A stretch of DNA of 59,321 nucleotides from Desulfobulbaceae bacterium (GCA_024227155.1 JAAELB010000770.1:1-59321), one strand, 5' to 3'; positions 8,616 through 17,174 are shown, numbered from the stretch's first letter. Made by a program: numbers and translations. Notes: generated by a model from the sequence alone, not told the origin.

Positions 8616-9161
8616 GTGCATAAGGAGTCGAGATCAAAATACAACGCTCATCTGATCAAGCTGATATTAGCTGTGATCGTTGTAGGGGGCGCCGGATTAT
8701 TTGCGCGACAGATTCTAACACCTGAAAGTATGGGACAGTATGGCCATTATAGGGGAGCAGACATTGTAGATCAGAAAAATGTAGCAGTTCGCCTTCAGAC
8801 CAATGAGTCATGCTTTCAGTGCCATAAGCCGATACGAAAGATCCACAAGGCTGGTATCCATGGAACTGTTTCATGCGAGATCTGCCACGGCCCATACGGC
8901 GATCATATTCAGGACGGCAAAAAAATTGGTACACTCCCGGTTAAGAGAGGGAAAGAAATAACTCAGCTCTGTTTACGCTGCCATAATAAGGTGATCCAGG
9001 CGAGGCCTCGAGAATCGATCAAGATGGTTGGATTACCTCAGCACCTTGAGGAAAAGCAGGTTCGGCTGGATAATACCTGTGAGCAGTGTCACATGGTCCA
9101 TGATCCACTTCTCTGGATCAAACAGGCGAAGCAAATGATGGGTACAACGGAGGCTATGTAA
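8616..9161 (+). CDS. Membrane-anchored tetrahaem cytochrome c
   Basis: Cytochrome of 181 residues with one N-terminal transmembrane anchor (about residues 14-31) and four CxxCH motifs (CFQCH, CEICH, CLRCH and CEQCH). The start is taken as GTG 8616, because GAGGAGG at 8603-8609 is then correctly placed; a TTG at 8601 would lie before the ribosome site. It is three bases from the next gene. It probably carries electrons from the ferredoxin/NrfD module to the octahaem cytochrome in the periplasm. It is shorter than, and lacks the spacing of, a typical NapC/NrfH protein, so a quinol-oxidising role for the cytochrome itself is unlikely. Exact family not recognised. Confidence 0.85.
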   Translation: MHKESRSKYNAHLIKLILAVIVVGGAGLFARQILTPESMGQYGHYRGADIVDQKNVAVRLQTNESCFQCHKPIRKIHKAGIHGTVSCEICHGPYGDHIQDGKKIGTLPVKRGKEITQLCLRCHNKVIQARPRESIKMVGLPQHLEEKQVRLDNTCEQCHMVHDPLLWIKQAKQMMGTTEAM

Positions 9162-9163
9162 CC

Positions 9164-9958
9164 ATGGAAGAGATTAAAAAAGAGATAGAACAGGATCGGC
9201 GTGCATTTATAAAAAAAGTTCTTGGCGGTACGATTGCAGGGTCTCTTCTGCTCGTCATCCCGGCAACAGCGGAAGATTATATAGAACAGATACCTGGAAT
9301 GCGCGGTGAAGATGATGTTTTTACTAAGAAGAGATTTGCTTTTGTCGTGGATATAACTGCTTGTATTGGTTGTGGTTCGTGCTGTGTCGCCGATAAAGCA
9401 GAGTATAATGTACCGGATGATAACTATCGTACCTGGGTTGAACGATATATCATTGATGACCATGACAATGTCTACGTTGATTCTCCTAATGGCGGCTTAG
9501 ATGGTTACACCAAGGCGCGTGAAGGATTGCCATATCCCACAAGGGATACTTTTTTTGTACCAAAACTTTGTAATATGTGTGAGAAGCCTTCCTGTGTTCA
9601 GGTATGCCCCGTGGGAGCTACCTATAAAACGGAGGATGGCTTCATTCTTGTTGATAAAACACGATGTGTTGGTTGCTCCTACTGTATACAGGCTTGTCCC
9701 TATTCTGTTCGTTTTATCAGTCCGGTAACCCACACAGCAGAAAAATGTACCTGGTGTTATCACAGAGTAAGGAAGGGCTTATTGCCGGCATGTGTCGCAG
9801 TATGCCCCGTTCATGCACGTAAATTTGGAGATCTTTCTGATAAAAAATCAGAAGTATATCGAATACTTCATGAACCCCATGTGATATCAGTCTTAAAACC
9901 CGATATGGGTAATAAACCGGCCCTCCACTATGTTGGGTTGAGAAGGGAGGTGGTCTAA
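9164..9958 (+). CDS. Four-cluster ferredoxin subunit, NrfC/PsrB/DmsB type
   Basis: Exported iron-sulfur protein of 264 residues. The N-terminus holds a Tat motif (DRRAFIKK) and a hydrophobic stretch. Four cysteine groups follow: C67IGC70GSC73, CNMCEKPSCVQVCP, CVGCSYCIQACP and CTWCYHRVRKGLLPACVAVCP. In the first group the usual fourth ligand position (three residues after C73, normally Cys) is Asp77, with an extra Cys at 74. This is unusual for the family and may alter one cluster. The stop overlaps the start of the NrfD-like gene by one base. With that protein it should form a menaquinol-oxidising module on the periplasmic side that feeds the cytochromes on both sides of it in the operon. Confidence 0.92.
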   Translation: MEEIKKEIEQDRRAFIKKVLGGTIAGSLLLVIPATAEDYIEQIPGMRGEDDVFTKKRFAFVVDITACIGCGSCCVADKAEYNVPDDNYRTWVERYIIDDHDNVYVDSPNGGLDGYTKAREGLPYPTRDTFFVPKLCNMCEKPSCVQVCPVGATYKTEDGFILVDKTRCVGCSYCIQACPYSVRFISPVTHTAEKCTWCYHRVRKGLLPACVAVCPVHARKFGDLSDKKSEVYRILHEPHVISVLKPDMGNKPALHYVGLRREVV

Positions 9959-11151
9959 TGAGCGCAGTAGCACACGGTAGCGGCGCTGTTTCCGCTTTGA
10001 CAAATTTTGTCTTCCCCAATGATTTCCATGTTCACTGGAGCCTGATGATTGTACTTTATCCCTACATTACCGGGATAGTCGCAGGAGCCTTTATCGTATC
10101 ATCTCTCTACCACGTGTTTGGTATAAAACAACTTAAGCCGATCTCCAGGTTTTCCCTGGTGTTTGCCCTGGCGTTTCTCTGTTGTGCCACCTGGCCTCTG
10201 CTTTTGCATCTAGGTCATCCGGAAAGGGCTATGAATATGTTCCTGACCCCTAACCCCACCTCGGCAATGGCGGGATTTGGTTATATTTATTCAGCGTATT
10301 TTATACTGCTAGTCCATGAGATTCTTTTTATTTATCGCCCTACCATGGTTGCTTTATGGAATAGCTCCACGGGGGTAAAGAGGGCGCTCTACTCTTTTCT
10401 TGCCTTCTACAATGATAATATTTCCAAAGAATCACTTGAACTGGATCGTAAGATTGTCAATTTTCTCGCAGGAATTGGAATTCCGATGGCCTGTATTCTC
10501 CACGGTTATGTCGGTTTTATTTTTGGAGGTATCAAGGCAAACCCTCTCTGGGCAACCCCGCTGATGCCAGTGATATTTTTACTCTCCGCCTGTGTCTCCG
10601 GGATCTCCGGAATTATCTTTGCCTACATACTGATCAAGAAGGTTACCGGGCAGCAGCTTGATGTGGATTGTATTCGCACCGCTTTAAAATTTTTGTGGGG
10701 ATTTTTTATTCTTGATTTTGTCTTTGAGATGCTTGAGGTGTTCAGTCATTACTATATGGCAACCCACCACTGGCACGTACTTGAAAATCTCCTCTGGGGA
10801 CCTCTATACAACACCTATTGGCTTTTCCAGGTGAAGATTTTCTCAATTATTCCATTCCTCCTCCTGGCAGGTCTCTGTCTCTTTAAATTCAAGGATAGAG
10901 TTATCCTCTTTTTTGCCCCAATAGTTTCCCTGATGATTCTTATTCAGGTTTTGTTGATGCGTTGGAATGTTGTTATTGGTGGTCAGTTGATGTCAAACTC
11001 TACCCGCGGGCAGGTCACCTTTGTTCCGCATTGGCAGGGACGTGAGGGAATTATCGCAGCTCTGATTGTGATGATCGCTCCTATTGTAATTCTATTTATT
11101 CTCGGGAAGATCTTCCCGTTATGGATGAATGAAGAACCATCTGATGCCTAA
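9958..11151 (+). CDS. NrfD/PsrC-type membrane quinol module
   Basis: Polytopic inner-membrane protein of 397 residues with about nine to ten hydrophobic segments, beginning at residue 27 (MIVLYPYITGIVAGAFIVSSL). The pattern FHVHWSLMIVLYPYITG and the GHPERAMNMFLTPNPTSAMAGFG stretch fit the NrfD/PsrC family, which binds menaquinol without cofactors of its own. It is the membrane partner of the ferredoxin at 9164-9958. Position between that gene and the octahaem cytochrome suggests the route menaquinol, NrfD-like, NrfC-like, tetrahaem cytochrome, octahaem cytochrome. The direction of electron flow is inferred. It is followed by a 160-base gap with a stem-loop. Confidence 0.92.
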   Translation: MSAVAHGSGAVSALTNFVFPNDFHVHWSLMIVLYPYITGIVAGAFIVSSLYHVFGIKQLKPISRFSLVFALAFLCCATWPLLLHLGHPERAMNMFLTPNPTSAMAGFGYIYSAYFILLVHEILFIYRPTMVALWNSSTGVKRALYSFLAFYNDNISKESLELDRKIVNFLAGIGIPMACILHGYVGFIFGGIKANPLWATPLMPVIFLLSACVSGISGIIFAYILIKKVTGQQLDVDCIRTALKFLWGFFILDFVFEMLEVFSHYYMATHHWHVLENLLWGPLYNTYWLFQVKIFSIIPFLLLAGLCLFKFKDRVILFFAPIVSLMILIQVLLMRWNVVIGGQLMSNSTRGQVTFVPHWQGREGIIAALIVMIAPIVILFILGKIFPLWMNEEPSDA

Positions 11152-11264
11152 GCTATACACCTGTATGCTGGACAGCTTGATCGTGAGCATATGGGGTGCT
11201 GCTGAATAGTTACAAAAATATTAACAAAAGGAGGGTGAATCTGGGGAAAAATTTAGCTGGGGTA

Positions 11265-11280
11265 TGCCGGGTAACCGGCA
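11265..11280 (+). other. Stem-loop with GUAA loop ahead of the octahaem cytochrome gene
   Basis: TGCCGG (11265-11270) and CCGGCA (11275-11280) enclose GTAA, a GNRA-type tetraloop. It stands about 25 bases before the AGGAGG site of the octahaem gene. It may stabilise or separate this message from the upstream genes. There is no T-run directly after it. Confidence 0.5.
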
Positions 11281-11318
11281 AATTGCGAGTTTTTAAATTT
11301 TAACAGGAGGAAATGAAT

Positions 11319-12905
11319 ATGCAACATTGGACTAAAGTCCTCTTTATGGCAATTCTCACCCTTTGTGTTGCTGGGCCAGCTTTTGCAACGACCAAAGCGT
11401 CAATGGATGTCAGCAATGAAAGGAATAAACAGGTTAATGTGAAGTGTATTAACTGTCACCTCAAGGAGAATAATTCCCTGGTTCAGCAGTGGAAAAATTC
11501 TCCCCATGCTGCGGGACGTGACGGCGCTGTAGCTTGTTATAACTGCCATGCAGCAGATAAAGAAGATATCACCGGATATATGCATGAAGGTGCATTTATC
11601 AAATCTATCCAGACCCCGAAGGATTGTGGTTACTGTCATGAAAGAGAGATGAAAGAACAACAGAACTCTCACCATGCAGCCGCAGGCCAGATTATGGCCT
11701 CCCTTGATAACGTACTGGGCGAAGTGATCTGTTCTCTCGAAGATAAAGCTGATGCTGCAAACGGTTGCTGGCAGTGTCATGGGTCTATCCTCACTGTAAT
11801 GAAAGGTGAAGATGGTAAAACGCTCAAGAATGAATTTGGCGCGGTTATGTTTGATCCTATGACCTACCCTAATTCTGGTGTTGGACGACTCAATCCTGAC
11901 GGTTATGCGGGTGCATGTAATGCCTGTCACGGCAAGCATAGTTTTAAGGCATCCACTGCACGTCAGCCTGAAAACTGTGGTAAGTGTCACCTTGGACCTG
12001 ATCATCCACAAATGGAGATCTATAACGAGTCTAAGCATGGCATTGCCTATAATGCAGCCTCACGTGCCCATGGTATGAACGGCATGAATATCATGAAGGC
12101 TGGTAAGTGGGTACTGGGTAAAGATTATTACACAGCTCCTACATGTTCAACCTGCCATCTCGGATCGTACATGAAACCCGATGGTTCTGTAGTACAAAAT
12201 ACCCACAACGTTGGTGATAGAATTTCCTGGACCCTCCGTCCAAAGATTTCTGCAAAGCTTAATAGAGCGATTTTTGAAGACGGAACAGAAAAAGATATTC
12301 CTGGTGAAATTCCACCACAGCCTGGCTCTGAAGTGAAGTATAAAGAGTTTAAGCTGGTTGATGGCAAATGGAAGAAATCCGCAGTTACAAAAGAAGCCGT
12401 TGAAGTTGTTAGCTGGGAAGACCGTCGTAACAACATGAAAGGTGTCTGTAAGCAGTGTCATGGTCTGCAAAAGGTAGAAAATTTCTACAAGCAGTTTGAT
12501 TCACTGGTAGTCACCTATAATGAGAAGTTTGCTAAGCCAACCAAGAAGCTTTATGAGATGGCTGCAAAAGATGGTTTGATCCATGGTTCTACTTTCCATA
12601 CAGAGCTCGGTTGGCACTGGTGGGAACTATGGCATCATGAAGGCCGCCGTGCCCGTCACGGTGCTGCAATGGGTGGACCAGATTATACCCATTGGCATGG
12701 AATGTATGATGTTGCCCATAATTTCTACTTCAAGTTTATCCCTGAATTAATGCATCTCGCTGAAAAGAAGGGAATGACCGAAAAGTATGAAAAAGAGCTG
12801 GGTGCTATTTTGTCCAGACCAGAACATACCTGGTACAAAGAAGGCTTTGATGGCGATGTCATGAAAGCTATTAAAGCGGAGCAGGAGGAACGTTATAAGC
12901 AGTAA
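11319..12905 (+). CDS. Octahaem c-type cytochrome, HAO-like (probable nitrite/hydroxylamine reductase)
   Basis: Periplasmic protein of 528 residues with a signal peptide (about 1-23) and exactly eight CxxCH motifs: CINCH (from residue 43), CYNCH, CGYCH, CWQCH, CNACH, CGKCH, CSTCH and CKQCH (from residue 377). Motif order and the His/Trp-rich C-terminal region (GWHWWELWHHEGRRARHG, then DYTHWHGMYDVAHNFY) match the hydroxylamine oxidoreductase fold. ATG 11319 fits AGGAGG better than ATG 11313. In reductive members of the family (for example the Campylobacterota Hao) the protein turns nitrite or hydroxylamine into ammonium. The operon partners and the nap genes next door favour this direction. 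Tyr456 or Tyr463 lies near where HAO has its haem cross-linking Tyr; an alignment is needed to tell whether it is that residue. It is followed by a strong terminator. Confidence 0.9.
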   Translation: MQHWTKVLFMAILTLCVAGPAFATTKASMDVSNERNKQVNVKCINCHLKENNSLVQQWKNSPHAAGRDGAVACYNCHAADKEDITGYMHEGAFIKSIQTPKDCGYCHEREMKEQQNSHHAAAGQIMASLDNVLGEVICSLEDKADAANGCWQCHGSILTVMKGEDGKTLKNEFGAVMFDPMTYPNSGVGRLNPDGYAGACNACHGKHSFKASTARQPENCGKCHLGPDHPQMEIYNESKHGIAYNAASRAHGMNGMNIMKAGKWVLGKDYYTAPTCSTCHLGSYMKPDGSVVQNTHNVGDRISWTLRPKISAKLNRAIFEDGTEKDIPGEIPPQPGSEVKYKEFKLVDGKWKKSAVTKEAVEVVSWEDRRNNMKGVCKQCHGLQKVENFYKQFDSLVVTYNEKFAKPTKKLYEMAAKDGLIHGSTFHTELGWHWWELWHHEGRRARHGAAMGGPDYTHWHGMYDVAHNFYFKFIPELMHLAEKKGMTEKYEKELGAILSRPEHTWYKEGFDGDVMKAIKAEQEERYKQ

Positions 12906-12938
12906 TTATAACGATTGATCTGTTTCATCTGTAGTTCT

Positions 12939-12969
12939 ACACCCCGACAATTTTGTCGGGGTGTTTTTT
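12939..12969 (+). terminator. Rho-independent terminator of the octahaem operon
   Basis: ACACCCCGACAA (12939-12950) and TTGTCGGGGTGT (12953-12964) form a perfect 12-bp stem with a TT loop, followed directly by TTTTT. It closes the second operon. Confidence 0.95.
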
Positions 12970-13124
12970 CTAACCCGACAAGCCGGAAACTTTTTTAGTA
13001 TCGCTGGATAAGTGCCTCGAAGGTCTCTCTTCGTTCACTATCTGGTGCTTGTATGAAGTTTCTAATGTTAAAATGCATTCTTGATTTCTTGTTTTTTATG
13101 ATAGGCTTTCAGGAGTAAGGCACT
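12970..13124 (-). repeat. Structured dispersed repeat, family A copy 1
   Basis: Inverted copy of the family that runs AGTGCCTTACTCC... to ...GGCACTTATCCAGCGATACTAAAA, then a small hairpin and GTTAG. Here the hairpin end is CTAACCCGACAAGCCGG (12970-12986) and the other end is GGAGTAAGGCACT (13112-13124). The internal box CTATCATAAAAAACAAGAA is present in reverse. It fills most of the gap between the terminator and the exported protein gene at 13144. Confidence 0.85.
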
Positions 13125-13143
13125 AAAATAAGGTTTTTGTATA

Positions 13144-13800
13144 ATGAAAATTACTCATCTCTTAGTTGTAGCTCTGGTATTCCTTTTGACTCCTTTTTCA
13201 GCTTTATTCGCAGGGACCGGCGCAAGTGAAATGCAACGACTTGCCAGTGAGGTTTCAGCTTTGAAACTTGGTTTTGGTGACTATGTTTTGGGATCACAGT
13301 TGACGAAAATACAAAAGGAAACAGCCGGGAAAAACGATATCAAAAAAACTCTCGATGGTACCTATAAGTTCGTCGATGGTGAGATATATGTTATTGCCCG
13401 GGAAGATGATGATACGGTTTTAGGCATCTACAAAAATTACCCTGAAGTTCCCCGTGAAGATCTGAAGAAAATTATAGGTGATTTAATGATGCGCTTTGAG
13501 GAGCCTACTACCATGGCCCATCAAAAAATCATCTATTGGGCCTTTAATAAAAACGGGAAAGTCAGTGGCGATGTGTATGATTTTTCTAAGACTACCGGTG
13601 ATACCGACATGATTGCCACGGTCAAATTTCAAAGCTCTGTAGACATTCTTCCAGATCCTGAAAGAAAATCGGAGCTGGGTGCCAGTGAAACAGCAGCTGA
13701 AGAGTTTCAAAAAGAGGTGAATGGTACCAACAGTTCTGTCTATGTCATAGTTTCCTCCGACCCCATGTCAAAGCTGTTTCTGGCACAGGTTAAAAAGTGA
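13144..13800 (+). CDS. Exported protein of unknown function
   Basis: Protein of 218 residues with a clear signal peptide (MKITHLLVVALVFLLTPFSALFAG). The mature part is soluble and charged, with no cysteines and no motif I recognise. The stretch VDGEIYVIAREDDDTVLGIYKNYPEVPREDLKKIIGDLMMRFEEPTT looks like an alpha/beta fold that might bind a ligand, but no function can be assigned. The start follows closely on the end of repeat copy 1, and the ribosome site is weak (AAGG). The stop overlaps the region where the next small lipoprotein gene begins, so the two are probably co-transcribed. It is separated from the respiratory operon by a strong terminator. Confidence 0.75.
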   Translation: MKITHLLVVALVFLLTPFSALFAGTGASEMQRLASEVSALKLGFGDYVLGSQLTKIQKETAGKNDIKKTLDGTYKFVDGEIYVIAREDDDTVLGIYKNYPEVPREDLKKIIGDLMMRFEEPTTMAHQKIIYWAFNKNGKVSGDVYDFSKTTGDTDMIATVKFQSSVDILPDPERKSELGASETAAEEFQKEVNGTNSSVYVIVSSDPMSKLFLAQVKK

Positions 13801-13805
13801 GCCCT

Positions 13806-14021
13806 ATGTATCGCACCCTATGTATCATTATTGTAGTTCTTTTTTTTAGTGGATGTGCTGGACAAGACAAGGTGCAGACCTCCTATCCACGAAAACCCGG
13901 AGATAGTTCGGGGAGAAAGGCGGGGGCGGCTATGTTGCTTTATGAACAGGCAGAGGAAGATCTTGATGTAAACACAAACGTTACGGTAACGCCCCCTGCT
14001 CAGAAAAAAACAGAGGAGTAG
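13806..14021 (+). CDS. Small lipoprotein of unknown function
   Basis: Predicted 71-residue lipoprotein. The signal segment MYRTLCIIIVVLFFSGCAG carries a lipobox (FSGC). The mature part is short, polar and ends in PPAQKKTEE. ATG 13806 is preferred to GTG 13797, which lies inside the stop of the preceding gene. It is placed five bases after the exported protein at 13144-13800 and is probably in the same operon. No family is recognised. Confidence 0.65.
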   Translation: MYRTLCIIIVVLFFSGCAGQDKVQTSYPRKPGDSSGRKAGAAMLLYEQAEEDLDVNTNVTVTPPAQKKTEE

Positions 14022-14071
14022 AGGGGCGATACCTAATTTATCTATTTATTCTTCAGGTGAATTCCATAGTC

Positions 14072-14950
14072 CTACTCGTTAATTTTTAAAAAAATATCGG
14101 TGTATAGTTTTCTGTAGCCATCAATGCTGCTGGGGTCAAGCCATCGCTCGTAGGCTGCACGGTACCTGCTGGTTGGTCTGTGATCAAGCAGTACCTTGTT
14201 GATATCCTCAATAGTTTTCTTTCCCCATTCAGTTTTTGAACAGGCTACATAGGTGAGTGATGCTTCATGGCTTTCCTGGTTTTCATCGATGCTGATGGTC
14301 ATAATTTTATCTCGAAGTCCAAAGGTCTCGGCAAGGTACATCGCTTCTTCTGGGAGACCCGGTAGGGCGTCGATACGGCCAGCCAATAACATTTTGAAAA
14401 GATTCAGAGAGAGTTCTGAACCCTCATAGGCGAATATATTCCTGTCATTGCCATATTCGTTTAAAACTCTATCAAATTCGATACCGTAGGAGCGGTTGTT
14501 TGATCTGCCAATAATGAAATTGTTACTCTTTAGTATGTCCGAGAGGTTTACGTTCTTTTTGCTACCGAATTTTGCAAAATTTTCAATATGGATGATGAGA
14601 ACCGGGGGAAGTGTGAACACACTTGGAATGGAAAAATAGACAAACTCCAAGCGCTCCGGGGTCTTGAACATGGCAAGGCTACACGCCTGTTCTCCCTGTT
14701 TCCATTGCTGGTAATGTCTTGAGATGTTAGCCTTTAAATGGTTGTGATCGTATTGAGGCAGGTTTTCCTTGAGTATGTCTGTGATCAGGTCCTCATATCC
14801 CTGATCTTTAAATCTGCCCTCATGGATAAAGAAGGGGGGGGCAACCGCCTCCATCCAGGCGATGTTGTCTTTAGAAAAAGAGTGAGTCGGGAGTGCCAGG
14901 AAATAGAAGAGTAGAAGGATGATGTACTGTTTGAAGTTTGCCTGTACCAT
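14072..14950 (-). CDS. Periplasmic solute-binding-like protein (family 3 type)
   Basis: Exported protein of 292 residues with a signal peptide (residues about 1-26, ending near THSFS). The sequence from IAWMEAVAPPFFIHEGRFKDQGYEDLITDIL to the DALPGLPEEAMYLAETFGL region resembles the extracellular solute-binding family 3 fold, in the TIGR02285-like subgroup. No transporter permease or ATPase is next to it. It lies 61 bases downstream of the hybrid kinase on the same strand, so it may be a sensing partner of that kinase rather than part of a transporter; that is inference. The ligand is unknown. Confidence 0.8.
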   Translation of the reverse strand: MVQANFKQYIILLLFYFLALPTHSFSKDNIAWMEAVAPPFFIHEGRFKDQGYEDLITDILKENLPQYDHNHLKANISRHYQQWKQGEQACSLAMFKTPERLEFVYFSIPSVFTLPPVLIIHIENFAKFGSKKNVNLSDILKSNNFIIGRSNNRSYGIEFDRVLNEYGNDRNIFAYEGSELSLNLFKMLLAGRIDALPGLPEEAMYLAETFGLRDKIMTISIDENQESHEASLTYVACSKTEWGKKTIEDINKVLLDHRPTSRYRAAYERWLDPSSIDGYRKLYTDIFLKINE

Positions 14951-15011
14951 TGGTTGCTCCAGTTATACCATTATTATGGGTTGAGTCTGACAATGTGGTA
15001 GGAACACTATA

Positions 15012-17081
15012 TCATGATTGTAGAGTAGTGTGAATCGCTGATCCTAATTGTTCCAGGGTATACGGCTTAGCGACAAAAAGGTTTGCACCCATGTCCAATG
15101 TCTCTCTGACAACATCGTCTTCAGCAAACCCACTGGCTATAATAGCTTTTTGTTCGGGGTGAAACTGCAAAATTTGTTCATATGTGTCCCGTCCATTTTG
15201 CCCCGGGGGCATGATCATATCAAGGACAACAAGGTCAACGTTATTGTCTTGTATATAATCAACAGCTTCTTCCCCTGAAGACGCTGTTACTACGATGTAG
15301 CCTAAACTGGTTAACAGTTTTTCTGCGATATCCCGCTGCCTCTCTTCGTCGTCTACTGCCAAAATCGTTTCACCCTGGCCCATCAGAGTACGCCAGTCAG
15401 TCTTCTTTTGCGCTATAGGAATTGCTTTTGTTGCTATAGGGAAGAAAAGTTCAAAGGTTGTACCTTCTTTGCTGCTGATGACATGGATAGCTCCGTTGTG
15501 GTCAAGAATGGTGTTCCAGACGACAGCCAGGCCAAGACCAGTGCCACTGCGGCCCATAACTTTTTTGGTATAAAAAGGTTCAAAAATGTGACCGATCTCC
15601 TCTGTGCTGATTCCGGCCCCTGAGTCAGATACAACAATCATTGAATAGTGTCCTGCCTTCGGCCTCTGGTTGAATGTGGTCATCTTAGTGTCTGATGTTT
15701 CAGTTGTGTTGTTGCTGCTGTCATAGGTTCTTGAGTTTATAGAAATACTTCCTTTTCCGTCGATAGCCTCAAGACCATTCAAAATTAAATTCATCAAACA
15801 TTTGCGGATATGAATGGGAGAACAGTGCACATAGGGCAGAGTCTCTGAAAGTGTAGAAGAAATAGTTATTTCTCTATTTTTATCAGCGAGGTCCCTGAAG
15901 TCTGGTGTGGAAAGGTAATTGGCAATAATGTCATTGAGATCAACAACCTCTGTGTTGGTGGCCACTCCTCTGGCAACTGTCAAGAGGTCCGATACGACCT
16001 CTGCGGCATCAAGTCCCGATTGTCGGATGGCCTCAAGCGGGGGTCTCATGTGGTTGTTTTTATCAAGATCAAGGAGCAGGAACTCAGGATAACTTATAAT
16101 TCCTGATAAGATATTGTTGAGATCATGCGCAACTCCTCCAGCCATAAGGCCGATAGCCTTCATCTTTTGATCTCTGTGTAGTTGCTCCTCCATTTTTCGC
16201 CTCTGGCTCACATCGATTGCGACCATCCGGGCACCGGTTACCTGGTCGGCTTTAAAAATGGCTGAAAAGTGAATAAGTACAGGAAAGAGGCAATTGTTGA
16301 CATCGGTTGCTCTAAATTCCAGCAGGCCAGATGGCTTTCCGGTCAGGGAATTTTTAAATTCCTGCTCCGCCTCTTCTCTGTCGCTTTCAGTGATGATGTC
16401 GAAAAAGCATTGGTTTTTATTTTGATGTAATGTAAGCCCTAAGTGTTCCTGAGCTCCTTTGTTTGCGTAAAGAATTTCTCCCTCAAGGTCGGTTTCCAAT
16501 ACCATTTCAGGGAGTAAGTTGACAAGGTCATGAAAGCGGCGTTCACTTTGCAGCAAATTTACTGTCCTCTCCTGGACCTGTTCAGCCAGATATTTTTTAC
16601 TGGCAGCCTGGTAGCTCATAAAAGCAAATAGAAGTAGTGCAAAGAGCATAAAGATAAGAATATTCGCAAGGGGGAAGATGATACGCACATATTTATCCCC
16701 TGAGAGATTTCCTATGATCAGATTTTCATGAAAGATCGGTTCTGAGTGGTGTTTCATTCCAATGAGATTAAAATTGAAAAGGAGGTGCGATAGCCCCGTG
16801 AGGGGAGGGGCGTTTATTTGGAGAAACGAATCTTCTCCGGGAATAGATACATGGAGGTTGCGAAAAGTATCAGTTTCCAGGGCAAGCTGCAAATATACCT
16901 CTACCCCTGTTTTATCCATTGCCCAAATATTGTCGGATATAGTTACGGCATGCTTAGTGAAAAGCTTCTTGTCCTCTTTTGCAGACCTGTCGATATAGAA
17001 TAAAGAAATGATAATAAATGAAAAAATGAAAATCAGAGGGAGATGGAGGTAGTTTCTGATTTTGAATAGAGTAGGAGTCAT
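15012..17081 (-). CDS. PAS-domain hybrid histidine kinase
   Basis: Membrane sensor of 689 residues. Transmembrane segments at about 13-32 and 137-156 enclose a small periplasmic domain. A PAS domain follows (about 180-300; LLPEMVLETDLEGEILYANKGAQEHLGL), then a HisKA domain (GGVAHDLNNILSGI), a HATPase domain (NLILNGLEAIDGKG, DSGAGI, GRSGTGLGLAV) and a C-terminal receiver (VDLVVLDMIMPPG; final Lys in FVAKPY). This architecture passes phosphate internally and then usually to a separate phosphotransfer protein, which is not nearby. It probably forms a transcription unit with the solute-binding-like protein downstream. It is not obviously linked to the nap regulators. Confidence 0.93.
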   Translation of the reverse strand: MTPTLFKIRNYLHLPLIFIFSFIIISLFYIDRSAKEDKKLFTKHAVTISDNIWAMDKTGVEVYLQLALETDTFRNLHVSIPGEDSFLQINAPPLTGLSHLLFNFNLIGMKHHSEPIFHENLIIGNLSGDKYVRIIFPLANILIFMLFALLLFAFMSYQAASKKYLAEQVQERTVNLLQSERRFHDLVNLLPEMVLETDLEGEILYANKGAQEHLGLTLHQNKNQCFFDIITESDREEAEQEFKNSLTGKPSGLLEFRATDVNNCLFPVLIHFSAIFKADQVTGARMVAIDVSQRRKMEEQLHRDQKMKAIGLMAGGVAHDLNNILSGIISYPEFLLLDLDKNNHMRPPLEAIRQSGLDAAEVVSDLLTVARGVATNTEVVDLNDIIANYLSTPDFRDLADKNREITISSTLSETLPYVHCSPIHIRKCLMNLILNGLEAIDGKGSISINSRTYDSSNNTTETSDTKMTTFNQRPKAGHYSMIVVSDSGAGISTEEIGHIFEPFYTKKVMGRSGTGLGLAVVWNTILDHNGAIHVISSKEGTTFELFFPIATKAIPIAQKKTDWRTLMGQGETILAVDDEERQRDIAEKLLTSLGYIVVTASSGEEAVDYIQDNNVDLVVLDMIMPPGQNGRDTYEQILQFHPEQKAIIASGFAEDDVVRETLDMGANLFVAKPYTLEQLGSAIHTTLQS

Positions 17082-17150
17082 AAAGGATAGTGTTGGCTAG
17101 ATGGAGAGTTATATTTGGGGTTTGAAAAAGATAGTTTATGAAAAAGGTAT

Positions 17151-17174
17151 CCGTTCACCGCCCCCTTCAAAAGA
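17151..17174. repeat. 24-bp dispersed repeat, copy 2
   Basis: Exact inverted copy of 113-136, beginning CCGTTCACCGCC and ending TTCAAAAGA. It lies 70 bases upstream of the hybrid-kinase start, in the gap before the MFS gene. Nothing else is recognised in 17175-17334, apart from AGTGCCTTACTC at 17281-17292, which matches the left tip of repeat family A only. Confidence 0.6.

Noticed and set aside
8429-8623. Short open frame between napH and the tetrahaem cytochrome
   Set aside because: It overlaps the -24/-12 promoter and the true GTG start at 8616, and has no ribosome site.
11235-11303. A 22-codon leader peptide from GTG 11235 ahead of the octahaem gene
   Set aside because: The GGAGG touches the GTG with no spacing, so translation from it is unlikely.
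11319-12905. True hydroxylamine oxidoreductase of an ammonia oxidiser
   Set aside because: The genes around it are for anaerobic respiration and there is no ammonia monooxygenase; a reductive role is more likely.
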